The notes beneath the pieces are model-generated. The model was not told where the DNA came from. It searched no databases and worked only from the letters and a program-made list of their open reading frames with translations. The translations under genes and the position numbers were made by a program. Shown in pieces: positions 44,462-52,462 of a DNA stretch of 64,000 nucleotides. Origin of the DNA: Boseongicola aestuarii (GTDB lineage: Bacteria > Pseudomonadota > Alphaproteobacteria > Rhodobacterales > Rhodobacteraceae); contig NZ_FXXQ01000005.1 of the NCBI RefSeq assembly GCF_900184815.1, positions 1 through 64,000 on the forward strand, read 5' to 3'. Every line of letters begins with the position of its first letter. The first letter of the stretch is position 1.

Positions 44462-45235
44462 TCATCTCTTATCTTCCGGAAGTGGCAACATGGCTTCCGC
44501 CAGCTCAAAATCAGATTTCTTGTCCACGTCCATTCCCATCCCGGGAAACTCCGAAACATAGACCCCAACATTTCTGCCTATGCGCTCTGACAACTGCTCC
44601 TCGACTTGGTCAAAAGAACAGTCCTCGATGCCCATAGCGCGCAGCAAACCTTGCGGGTCCTTGCGATTTTTTCTGAGATCTCCAAAGAGATGTAAACCAC
44701 TCAGAAGATTGCTGAATTTTTTGACGTAATAGATGGTCGTCCCAGTATAGTGCTTACCGTCAATGGGTATGTAGGTGCGTTTGGCCGAGATCGCATGCTT
44801 TTCGTAGGTTTCTCTTTCAACGTAATGAAGAACCACATCATGGTTTCCACTTTGAATGTTGGAAATTGCGTCTTTGATTGCATCCGGCGTTAGAAAGACG
44901 GCGTCACAGAATGAAACCACATAGCCTGCATGATCAGAATTGTGACGATAGAACTTCCAGCGAATATAGGCGATGCCGCGCAATATGTTGCGCCCAAGAT
45001 TGCTTGAGCTTTCGATCCGCCGATCAACAAATTGCATGCAAGGCAGCGCGTCGAGTTCACTGGACCCAACCACGACGATTTTATCTATACAGTCCGATGC
45101 CCGAAACGCTTCGACAACCCATTCCAGCATGGGCTTGCCGTGAATGGGGAGCAACGCCTTGTTTTCACAGCCAAAAGCGTCCGTAAGCGGCCCCCTTTCT
45201 CCGCCAGCTAGGATTATCAGGTTATTCTTTTTCAT
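44462..45235 (-). CDS. MobA/GlmU-like nucleotidyltransferase
   Basis: The 257-residue protein opens with LIILAGGERGPLTDAFGCEN and KALLPIHGKPMLEWVVEAF. This is a variant of the GGxGxR...KxL.P..GkPm signature of NTP-transferase enzymes. DAVFLTPDAI supplies the metal-binding Asp region, and GMGMDVDKKSDFELAEAML the C-terminal D.D...D motif of MobA-like proteins. It should activate a phosphorylated compound as a nucleotide diphosphate. It is the last gene of a five-gene operon and overlaps the enolase-superfamily gene by 14 bases. Confidence 0.8.
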   Translation of the reverse strand: MKKNNLIILAGGERGPLTDAFGCENKALLPIHGKPMLEWVVEAFRASDCIDKIVVVGSSELDALPCMQFVDRRIESSSNLGRNILRGIAYIRWKFYRHNSDHAGYVVSFCDAVFLTPDAIKDAISNIQSGNHDVVLHYVERETYEKHAISAKRTYIPIDGKHYTGTTIYYVKKFSNLLSGLHLFGDLRKNRKDPQGLLRAMGIEDCSFDQVEEQLSERIGRNVGVYVSEFPGMGMDVDKKSDFELAEAMLPLPEDKR

Positions 45236-46418
45236 ACTTCAGTATTCTCTTGTTGATGGTCAGGCGTTCTAAAGCGGATTGATCGACAGTTACGCCTAGC
45301 CCTGGCGTTTTCTCGCTGGCCGAGACACTGCCACGTTTCATAGCAGGACCGCCTTCGGTGAAGGACGAACCATGCAACAAGCGGTGGGAATAGCCCTGGA
45401 TGTAAAGTCGGTCAGGATTGGCGCAGCCGAAAAAGTACCCCGCAGCTGCCAGAATGGGAGACTCGCCCACCATCGCTCCAATGCCAAACTTCAGCGCATC
45501 GGGTTTGTTCTCCACCATAGTGGACGCCAAACTATAACCACCTAACTTGGACAGCCGGATATTAAGAATGTCAGCAGCGCCAGTCTCGATAATCCGCTTG
45601 TAGCTTTTGGGAGAGATGAGAGATTCATCAAGGATGAGCGGTATGGAAATCTCGTTTCTCAGCTTGGCATATCGCTCGAAGTGGGCGCGCAGCATGCTCC
45701 CATCCCGATCTACTTGTTGTTCATCAACCGCTTCGTCCGTCGGCATAGGGATATGCAACGGTTCCTCAATCCCCCAAACACCAAGCGCGGCAAGAGCTTC
45801 GATCTTGCTGGGCGCTTGATCCGCGCTCCACGCGCCATTCGCGTCCGCATAGACCGACACGTCGTTGCCCATGAAACTCTTTATTGTGCGCAACCGACTT
45901 GCATCATGCTCGTCACCGACCTTGAGCTTGAATGCGCGTATGCCGCTCAGTCGATAGACGGACAGAAGGGCAAGCAGCTTGGCTTTGCTGCTCAGCCCGA
46001 TCGAGGCCGTATAACTGACAGGTGTGCTCTGCACCCCAAAATACGCACCCATATCCTGTTGATTTGAAACCGCCAGGCAATCGTGAAGCGCCAAGTCCAA
46101 AGTTGCAAAGGCGCACGATGGAAACGGCTCTGACCACTCGGCCGCGAGACCGTTCATACAGTCTTGAATGTCCCGAAAGGATGAAAAGTGCCTGCCCAGG
46201 AGTTTCTTTCCAAGTCTTTCTGCATCCCGTAGTGCACTCTGAGCAGTTTCCCCGGTAACGTAATTTCGAGGAACGGCCTCTCCCAAACCTGAATGGCCTT
46301 CCCCATCCTCAATCCGACAAATGACCGAATAGACTTCACTATGCGTCTTTCGCTTGTGACCATAGGAAACACGAAAGGGGAGCCGGATCAGGTTAATTTC
46401 AATACGTTGGACGATCAT
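45222..46418 (-). CDS. Enolase-superfamily enzyme (muconate-lactonizing/dipeptide-epimerase subgroup)
   Basis: The 398-residue protein starts at ATG 46418 (MIVQRIEINLIRLPF). A capping domain precedes the barrel with the KxK acid/base motif RAFKLKVGDE, metal ligands in VYADANGAWS, GIEEPLHIP and LILDESLISP, and the opposite Lys in IRLSKLGGY. GAMVGESPILAAA closes the active site. Members racemise, epimerise or lactonise carboxylates; the substrate is open. It is translationally linked on both sides (ATGA with TauE, 14-base overlap with the nucleotidyltransferase). Confidence 0.88.
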   Translation of the reverse strand: MIVQRIEINLIRLPFRVSYGHKRKTHSEVYSVICRIEDGEGHSGLGEAVPRNYVTGETAQSALRDAERLGKKLLGRHFSSFRDIQDCMNGLAAEWSEPFPSCAFATLDLALHDCLAVSNQQDMGAYFGVQSTPVSYTASIGLSSKAKLLALLSVYRLSGIRAFKLKVGDEHDASRLRTIKSFMGNDVSVYADANGAWSADQAPSKIEALAALGVWGIEEPLHIPMPTDEAVDEQQVDRDGSMLRAHFERYAKLRNEISIPLILDESLISPKSYKRIIETGAADILNIRLSKLGGYSLASTMVENKPDALKFGIGAMVGESPILAAAGYFFGCANPDRLYIQGYSHRLLHGSSFTEGGPAMKRGSVSASEKTPGLGVTVDQSALERLTINKRILKYEKE

Positions 46419-47173
46419 AGCCTGCCACCGAATAAGAACAGCGAGATGCAAACCAGATAGACACCAAGTAGCCTTTTGATGGTCCTTTCCGGCACTCTGT
46501 TTGCCCATGTCGCTGCGACGAGTGCGCAAGGCACGGAACTCGCGAGAATGACAAGAACCGGCCAAATGAAGAGGTTGCCTTCAACATAGCTGAGCCCGAT
46601 CAGCGGAACACATGTGACGACCGTTACCAACAAAGATAGCATCAGCGCCTGATGGTAAGAATAGCCAAACAGTACGACCAGGCCGATCGTGATGAATATC
46701 GCCCCTCCACCGCCAAACACACCGATCATGCCGCCAGCCAAAAATGCCAGGGTGCTCAACAAATATGCAGGCGTTCGCACCAGTTGATGGTCCTGCTTCC
46801 CGACACTTGTAACCAAATAGAGACCCGCCAGGAACATGAACCCTGTAAGCGCTAATCCAAGAGTGTCTCCGCCAAGGTTTCTTGCGAGAAAAAGAAAGCT
46901 CGCAACCCCGCCAAGGCTCGCGGGGGCTGCTATCGCCAGAATATCATGTTTAGCCGGCCTGTTCTTTCGCAGGAATGGAAGAATGGCGAATGTGGCGTTT
47001 ACCCCTGCGATTGCGAATGTCGTGGCAACGATCTGTTGGGCAGGAGTTTTCAATGCAAGCAAAACTGAAATCAGTACGGACATCCCGGAAGCACCCGTAA
47101 GGCCAGTCAGTCCGCCGGTCGCAATTCCGAGCGCAAGCTGCACAAGGAGAGGTATTTCGCTCAGGTCCTTCAT
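46415..47173 (-). CDS. TauE/SafE-family sulfite/anion exporter-like membrane protein
   Basis: The 252-residue protein (ATG 47173) has about eight helices in two repeated halves. The first contains LALGIATGGLTGLTGASGMS, the second FLAGGMIGVFGGGGAIFITI, the paired glycine-rich motifs of TauE/SafE (DUF81). Family members export sulfite, sulfoacetate or other organic anions. In this operon it may export the product or import the substrate of the enolase-superfamily enzyme. Confidence 0.88.
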   Translation of the reverse strand: MKDLSEIPLLVQLALGIATGGLTGLTGASGMSVLISVLLALKTPAQQIVATTFAIAGVNATFAILPFLRKNRPAKHDILAIAAPASLGGVASFLFLARNLGGDTLGLALTGFMFLAGLYLVTSVGKQDHQLVRTPAYLLSTLAFLAGGMIGVFGGGGAIFITIGLVVLFGYSYHQALMLSLLVTVVTCVPLIGLSYVEGNLFIWPVLVILASSVPCALVAATWANRVPERTIKRLLGVYLVCISLFLFGGRL

Positions 47174-47454
47174 GGACCCAATCTCATATCTTTGGCCGCT
47201 GTTCGTGGCCAATTGTAAACGCCACCACAAGGGCGCAAGTCCCGCTTGGAAGTCAAACCCTTGCGCAACAGATATGCACCAAAGCCAATCGTAGAAGCGG
47301 CTGGCCGAGCCCTTCGAAACATCGCGGCGAAATAGTCAATCGCCAGGCCAATTTGCTTCAACCGATTGACCCGGCATCCAAACCAAAAGGTTTCTTCCGG
47401 AAGATCTAGGATAGCGTGATCAAGCCAAGCCAAGACAAAATGCTCGCTCCCCAT
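47170..47454 (-). CDS. Small protein between dgkA-like and TauE genes
   Basis: A 94-codon frame overlaps the end of the DgkA-like gene by 49 bases and stops exactly in the TauE start (ATGA). That spacing supports a real, coupled gene. Sequence: DLPEETFWFGCRVNRLKQIG, AIDYFAAMFRRARPAASTIG, ending KDMRLGP. No family recognised; no signal peptide or helix is clear. An alternative is that only a shorter internal start is used. Confidence 0.4.
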   Translation of the reverse strand: MGSEHFVLAWLDHAILDLPEETFWFGCRVNRLKQIGLAIDYFAAMFRRARPAASTIGFGAYLLRKGLTSKRDLRPCGGVYNWPRTAAKDMRLGP

Positions 47455-47792
47455 ATGGTCAAAGGGAACAGATTGGTTATCATCACCGCCAAAGAACCAA
47501 GATCCTTTGCTATTCTTGACAGTTCGTGTCTTTCAGTCCCGATCCGGTCAATCGTGGCTTCAATGGCAGAGTTTAGGATTTCTACAATTATCAGCAGTAG
47601 AATTGAGCCAATAAGTAGGCCCATATGAGCAAGCGAATTCCCTATCCAAAAGGCCAATGGAAATGACAAACCCAAGACTATGACTTCTTGTCTAAAGGCT
47701 TCCTCCCGCTGCCAAATATCCTGAAAGCCGGCTACTGAATTTCGATAGGCCGCAATCAATCGGTTGATGCCCGACGGCGTCTCTTTTTTCAT
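47406..47792 (-). CDS. dgkA: DgkA-like diacylglycerol/undecaprenol kinase
   Basis: The 128-residue membrane protein has an amphipathic start (INRLIAAYRNSVAGFQDIWQ), REEAFRQEVIVL with the conserved Glu, and three helices. The signature EILNSAIEATIDRIGTERHE-LSRIAKDLGSLAV holds the catalytic and metal-binding Glu residues of trimeric DgkA. It phosphorylates a lipid alcohol with ATP. It begins the operon that ends in the nucleotidyltransferase at 44462. Confidence 0.9.
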   Translation of the reverse strand: MKKETPSGINRLIAAYRNSVAGFQDIWQREEAFRQEVIVLGLSFPLAFWIGNSLAHMGLLIGSILLLIIVEILNSAIEATIDRIGTERHELSRIAKDLGSLAVMITNLFPLTIWGASILSWLGLITLS

Positions 47793-48289
47793 AGTGTTGT
47801 TGCCTATCTAATTATTTGGCTTGGCCCGTAGTAAGGTCGTAACACCGCAACATACCAATAACTATGTATTTTCGAGTTTCACCCAGTGTCGAACGCTGCG
47901 GTCAGATCGCGCACAACACAAACGAGATCGACCACGCGGTAGGCATCCAGCTTTGTTTCGTAGAATAAATCAATGAGCAGGTAATCTTGGCCAACAATAC
48001 AGTATGGATGCCCAGCCGAGCATTGGTTTGGACATTACGGCGGACATTACGGACCCTTATATCTATTTGTTTTTATTATATTATTTTTCATCTGGAAGGT
48101 CCCGGTACTTGGCTCCAAGTTTCCCAAATCAAACCGCAAACAGCCGCTCCTGCAGCCAATTTGCCTCGACTGGCCAAATCCGTTCCGGGCAATTCGTCGC
48201 ACAGTATACCACGGTATGCTGAAAATGGTCGACGGCGGGGGAAAATCCTATTATGCAACGCCCAATCACATCTTGCGGGGAGGTTACCC
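47793..48289. other. Intergenic with second attachment-like end
   Basis: About 500 bases between the DgkA-like gene and icd. The open frame upstream of icd (47987-48289) is judged non-coding because it crosses the attachment-like sequence and icd has a strong ribosome site at its own ATG. Confidence 0.4.
48030..48117. repeat. Second, diverged attR-like end with arm sites
   Basis: GGACATTAC at 48030-48038 and 48042-48050 (12-base spacing) is followed by TATTTGTTTTTA and CCGGTACTTGGCTCCA (48102-48117). The last matches the tRNA-Cys end at 14 of 16 bases. The whole order and spacing parallels 40662-40749, and similarity continues into CCAAATCA on the right. It marks the right end of an older tandem copy. 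Confidence 0.75.
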
Positions 48290-50512
48290 ATGACCGAGCA
48301 AACAGGTTCCGACATCATTTATACCAAAGTCGACGAAGCGCCAGAACTGGCGTCGGCGTCGCTTTTGCCAATTATTCGCGCCTTTGCGGGGGCTGCAGAC
48401 GTCAGCTTTGGCACCAAGGATATCTCGCTTGCCGGTCGCATCATCGCGGCGTTTCCAGAAGGTCTGAGCGAGGCGCAAAGACAGCCCGATGACTTGGCGG
48501 AACTTGGTGAACTGGTGAAGTCTCCCGATGCGAACGTCATCAAATTGCCGAACATCTCGGCATCGGTGCCGCAACTTGTTGCCGCCGTGAAAGAGCTTCA
48601 GTCGCAGGGATACGCCCTGCCCGACTATCCCGAAGACCCTCAGACCGACGCCGAAAAAGCCGTGCGTGCACGCTTCGATGCAATCAAAGGCTCGGCGGTT
48701 AACCCTGTCTTGCGCGAAGGCAACTCGGACCGCCGCGCCGCTGTTGCGGTCAAGAACTACGCCAAGGCGAACCCACACCGGATGGGGGCCTGGTCGAAAG
48801 ACAGCAAGACCAAAGTCTCGTCCATGAAGGGTAACGACTTCTTTTCAAACGAGAAATCCTCGACAATCACCGATTCCCAGGCCGGAGCCGCGAAAATTGA
48901 ATTCACCCATGCCACTGGCGCGGCGACCGTTCTGAAAGGCGACTTCCAACTGCCGAAAGGCACGGTTGTCGACACGACCTTCATGTCCGTCAAAGCACTC
49001 GGCAAATTCCTCGCCGAACAGATCGAAGAGACAAAGGCTGACGGGACGCTGTTCTCGCTGCACCTCAAAGCGACGATGATGAAAGTCTCGGACCCGATCA
49101 TCTTTGGCCACGCGGTGCGCGCCTTTCTTGCGCCCGTCTTTGAAAAGCACGGCCCCGCCCTCGACGCCGCAGGTGTGAACCCTAACTCGGGCCTCGGTGC
49201 CGTTCTCGATCGCATCGCCGAGATGCACAACAGCGCCGAAATCGAAGCCGACATTGCCGCCGTTATGGCCACGCGCCCGCCGATGTATATGGTGAATTCC
49301 GACAAGGGCATCACCAACCTGCACGTCCCGTCCGACGTCATCATCGACGCCTCGCTTCCCGCTGTGATCCGCGCCGGTGGTAAGGGCTGGGGGCCGGACG
49401 GAAACGAAGGCGACACGAATTGCGTCGTGCCGGACAACTCCTATGCGCCTGTTTACGAAGAAACCGTAAACTACTTCAAGGAAACCGGCGCGCTTGACCC
49501 GTCGACCTCTGGCACCGTGCAAAACATTGGTTTGATGGCACAAAAAGCCGAGGAATATGGCTCGCACCCGACCACGTTTGAAATTCCCGCCGCCGGTACC
49601 GTTACGTTGACCGCCGCAAACGGCGACGTCATCCACACCCACAACGTCGAAGCCGGCGACATCTGGCGGGCTGCTTCGACCAAAGAAGCGCCGATCCGTG
49701 ACTGGGTGAACCTCGCAATCTCGCGCCAGAAGGCCGAGGGCTGTCAGGCCGTGTTCTGGCTGGACGCCAACCGCGCCCATGACGCCGAATTGATCGCCTA
49801 TGTGACGCCGATGCTCGAGGCTGCAGGCGTCGCCGACAAGTTCCAGATCCTCGCCCCACGGGAAGCCACGCGTCTGGCGCTTGAGACGATCCGCAAGGGC
49901 GAAAACTCTATCGCCATCACGGGCAACGTGCTGCGTGACTACTTGACCGACCTCTTCCCGATCCTGGAGCTTGGCACATCTGCCAAGATGCTTTCGATCG
50001 TGAAACTTATGAATGGTGGCGGGCTGTTTGAAACGGGTGCAGGCGGCTCGGCTCCAAAGCACGTTCAGCAGTTGGTGGAAGAAAACCACCTGCGCTGGGA
50101 CTCGCTTGGGGAATTCTGCGCGCTTGGCGAAAGCCTGAAGTTTCTCGGCGAAACAAAAGACAACGCCCGCGCGCGCATCATAGGTGAAGCCGTCGATGCC
50201 GCCACGCAAGGCATTCTTGACAATAACAAATCGCCCGGCCGCAAGGTCGGCCAGACCGACAACCGCGACAGCCATTTCTATTTCGCGCTGTATTGGGCCA
50301 AGGCACTGGCGGCGCAGTCCGATGACGCCGATCTGGCCGCACACTTTGCCCCGATTGCCAAGACGCTGGCGGAAAACGAAGACAAGATCACCGCAGAACT
50401 GGCCGCCGTTCAGGGCGCGCCTGCCGATCTTGGCGGGTATTTCCACACGGATGCGGCCAAAACGACCGCCGTAATGCGGCCCTCGCCGACGCTGAATGCG
50501 ATCATCGGCTGA
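48290..50512 (+). CDS. icd: NADP-dependent isocitrate dehydrogenase, monomeric type
   Basis: The 740-residue enzyme starts at ATG 48290 after GGGGAGG. It has the length and sequence of the monomeric IDH-II family, with [15 protein letters not shown] (isocitrate-binding Ser/Asn/Arg), [51 protein letters not shown], and [17 protein letters not shown]. It oxidises isocitrate to 2-oxoglutarate with NADP in the TCA cycle. It is a core gene and marks the return to chromosomal backbone after the accessory region. Confidence 0.96.
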   Translation: MTEQTGSDIIYTKVDEAPELASASLLPIIRAFAGAADVSFGTKDISLAGRIIAAFPEGLSEAQRQPDDLAELGELVKSPDANVIKLPNISASVPQLVAAVKELQSQGYALPDYPEDPQTDAEKAVRARFDAIKGSAVNPVLREGNSDRRAAVAVKNYAKANPHRMGAWSKDSKTKVSSMKGNDFFSNEKSSTITDSQAGAAKIEFTHATGAATVLKGDFQLPKGTVVDTTFMSVKALGKFLAEQIEETKADGTLFSLHLKATMMKVSDPIIFGHAVRAFLAPVFEKHGPALDAAGVNPNSGLGAVLDRIAEMHNSAEIEADIAAVMATRPPMYMVNSDKGITNLHVPSDVIIDASLPAVIRAGGKGWGPDGNEGDTNCVVPDNSYAPVYEETVNYFKETGALDPSTSGTVQNIGLMAQKAEEYGSHPTTFEIPAAGTVTLTAANGDVIHTHNVEAGDIWRAASTKEAPIRDWVNLAISRQKAEGCQAVFWLDANRAHDAELIAYVTPMLEAAGVADKFQILAPREATRLALETIRKGENSIAITGNVLRDYLTDLFPILELGTSAKMLSIVKLMNGGGLFETGAGGSAPKHVQQLVEENHLRWDSLGEFCALGESLKFLGETKDNARARIIGEAVDAATQGILDNNKSPGRKVGQTDNRDSHFYFALYWAKALAAQSDDADLAAHFAPIAKTLAENEDKITAELAAVQGAPADLGGYFHTDAAKTTAVMRPSPTLNAIIG

Positions 50513-50535
50513 GCCGACAAGTCGTCCAAAGACCC

Positions 50536-50563
50536 GGGCCATCCCATCAGGGGTGGCCCTTTT
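50536..50563 (+). terminator. Rho-independent terminator after icd
   Basis: GGGCCATCCC-ATCA-GGGGTGGCCC forms a 10-bp stem (one G-T pair) followed by TTTT, 24 bases after the icd stop. Confidence 0.85.
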
Positions 50564-50678
50564 GGTTGAAATCTCTGGTCATTTGCTTGTTTTGAAGCGC
50601 GTTTCGGTGTCTTAGTCGCGCCAGCAAAAGTTAACGCTCGCCGCGGCCGGATGTGTTCGACGGGTGAAAAAGGGACCG

Positions 50679-51719
50679 ATGAAAATGAGCCATGAAACAC
50701 GACGGGCATTGGTGACGGGCAGTGCCGGTTTCATCGGATACCACCTTTGCAAAGAGCTTCTGGACGCGGGTTTCGAAGTGATCGGCTTCGATGGCATGAC
50801 CGATTACTATGACGTAAATCTGAAACGTCGCCGCCATCAGAACCTGCTTCAAAACCCAGCGTTTCGTGCCACCGAAGCCCGGCTGGAAGACTTGGACGCC
50901 CTGAGAGAAACCTTTGAGGACGCACGCCCTGACATCGTCATTCACCTCGCGGCGCAAGCCGGTGTCCGCTACAGCCTCGAAAATCCACGCTCCTACGTTG
51001 AAACCAATATTCTCGGCACGTTCAATCTGTTGGAGTGCGCGAAAGAGGCAGCGCCGCAGCACCTTCTCATGGCGTCCACATCGTCGGTTTACGGAGCAAA
51101 CACCGACATGCCTTTCGTCGAAACTCACATGACGGATACGCCGCTCACCCTCTACGCCGCAACCAAAAAGTCCAATGAAAACATGGCGCACGCCTATGCC
51201 CACCTCTGGGGTCTGCCTATCACGATGTTCCGGTTCTTCACCGTCTACGGCCCTTACGGCCGCCCCGATCTGGCCCTGTTCAAATTCGCCAAAGCCGCCC
51301 TCGAAGGCCGTCCAATCGACGTCTACAACCACGGCAACATGTCGCGCGATTTCACCTACGTCAGCGACCTTGTGAAGGCCGTGCGCCTGCTTATCGACGC
51401 TGCTCCGGAACCGGTTGACGCGCGCACGACACCCATCGAAGGCGACACCCTGAGCCCCGTCGGCCCGCACCGCGTCGTCAATATCGGCAACGGCCAAAAT
51501 GTGCCCCTGATGGACTTCATTTCAGAGATCGAACGGTCCCTAAGCATGGAAATCGAGAAGAACTTCATGGACATGCAAATGGGCGACGTCCCCGGCACGT
51601 GGGCCAATTCCGACCTGCTGGAAAGGCTGACCGGCTATCGCCCAGACACGCCCGTGTCCGAAGGCATCGATCGTTTTATCGAGTGGTATCTGGACTATTA
51701 TGACGTGAAACGTAGTTAA
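50679..51719 (+). CDS. NAD-dependent epimerase, UDP-glucuronate 4-epimerase-like
   Basis: The 346-residue SDR enzyme (ATG 50679 after AAAAGGGA; GTG 50664 possible) has TGSAGFIGYHLCKELLDAG, the UDP-glucuronate epimerase block DYYDVNLKRRR, AGVRYSLENPRSYVETNILG, ASTSSVYG with YAATKKSNE (Tyr-X3-Lys), and FRFFTVYGPYGRPDLALFKF. It should interconvert UDP-glucuronate and UDP-galacturonate for surface glycans. It is separate from the capsule locus and follows the icd terminator. Confidence 0.9.
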   Translation: MKMSHETRRALVTGSAGFIGYHLCKELLDAGFEVIGFDGMTDYYDVNLKRRRHQNLLQNPAFRATEARLEDLDALRETFEDARPDIVIHLAAQAGVRYSLENPRSYVETNILGTFNLLECAKEAAPQHLLMASTSSVYGANTDMPFVETHMTDTPLTLYAATKKSNENMAHAYAHLWGLPITMFRFFTVYGPYGRPDLALFKFAKAALEGRPIDVYNHGNMSRDFTYVSDLVKAVRLLIDAAPEPVDARTTPIEGDTLSPVGPHRVVNIGNGQNVPLMDFISEIERSLSMEIEKNFMDMQMGDVPGTWANSDLLERLTGYRPDTPVSEGIDRFIEWYLDYYDVKRS

Positions 51720-51740
51720 CACGCCCCGCCCTTGCCGAGA

Positions 51741-52427
51741 TCACACGACCCGCACCTGAAGTTCGCCAAGGCCCTCGATGGTCATCTCCATCACATCGCC
51801 ACGCTGCACCGGCCCAACGCCCGACGGTGTGCCGGACAGGATCACATCCCCTGCGCCCAGATCGAAATACTCCGACAAATAAGCGATCATTTCCGGCACT
51901 TTCCAGATCATCTGATTAAGATCACCTTCCTGACACAACTGACTGTTAACACTCAGAGAAATACGACCCGAATTCGGATGCCCCACGTCCGAAACCCGGT
52001 GCAGCGGGCCGCAAGGTGCCGAGCGCTCAAACGCTTTCCCGATCTCCCAAGGGCGCCCCATCTTCTTTTGGGCGCCCTGCAAATCGCGCCGCGTCATATC
52101 CAGCGACAAGCCATAACCAAACACGTGATCCAGCGCATCAGCCACCGCAATATCGCGCCCGCCTGACGCCAAAGCGACCAGCATTTCCGCTTCGTGATGC
52201 ACATCAGACGTCTTGGCCGGATAGGGAAACTCCCCCGAGGGATCGAGGTTTTCGGGGTTCTTCTGGAAGAAGAAAGGCGGTTCGCGGTCGGGATCGTGCC
52301 CCATTTCGATCGCATGTGCCGCATAGTTACGCCCGATGCAGTATACGCGCCGGACCGGGAACAACTCGCTCGTCCCGACAACGGGCAGCCCCACGCGCGC
52401 GGGCCCGGAAATGGCGTATCTCGTCAT
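51741..52427 (-). CDS. Fumarylacetoacetate hydrolase family protein
   Basis: The 228-residue protein (ATG 52427, GGAGG upstream) contains VYCIGRNYAAHAIEMG, FFQKNPENLDPSGEFPYPAK, HHEAEMLVAL (metal-binding E-x-E region), GYGLSLDMTRRDLQG, and ILSGTPSGVGPVQRGD. This is the short FAH-domain type, such as acylpyruvases and fumarylpyruvate hydrolases, which cleave C-C bonds in aromatic or tyrosine catabolism. It lies 35 bases downstream of the RND transporter on the same strand, with no obvious functional link. Confidence 0.88.
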   Translation of the reverse strand: MTRYAISGPARVGLPVVGTSELFPVRRVYCIGRNYAAHAIEMGHDPDREPPFFFQKNPENLDPSGEFPYPAKTSDVHHEAEMLVALASGGRDIAVADALDHVFGYGLSLDMTRRDLQGAQKKMGRPWEIGKAFERSAPCGPLHRVSDVGHPNSGRISLSVNSQLCQEGDLNQMIWKVPEMIAYLSEYFDLGAGDVILSGTPSGVGPVQRGDVMEMTIEGLGELQVRVV

Positions 52428-52462
52428 GGCAAACCTCCAGTCACACCGGACTAGCCCACCGC

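Noticed and set aside
47987-48289. N-terminal extension of icd by 101 codons
   Set aside because: It crosses the attachment-like sequence; the ATG at 48290 has a strong ribosome site and matches the usual length of monomeric IDH.
48845-50517. 565-codon minus frame opposite icd
   Set aside because: Shadow of a GC-rich highly conserved gene; its product is Arg/Val-rich without domains.
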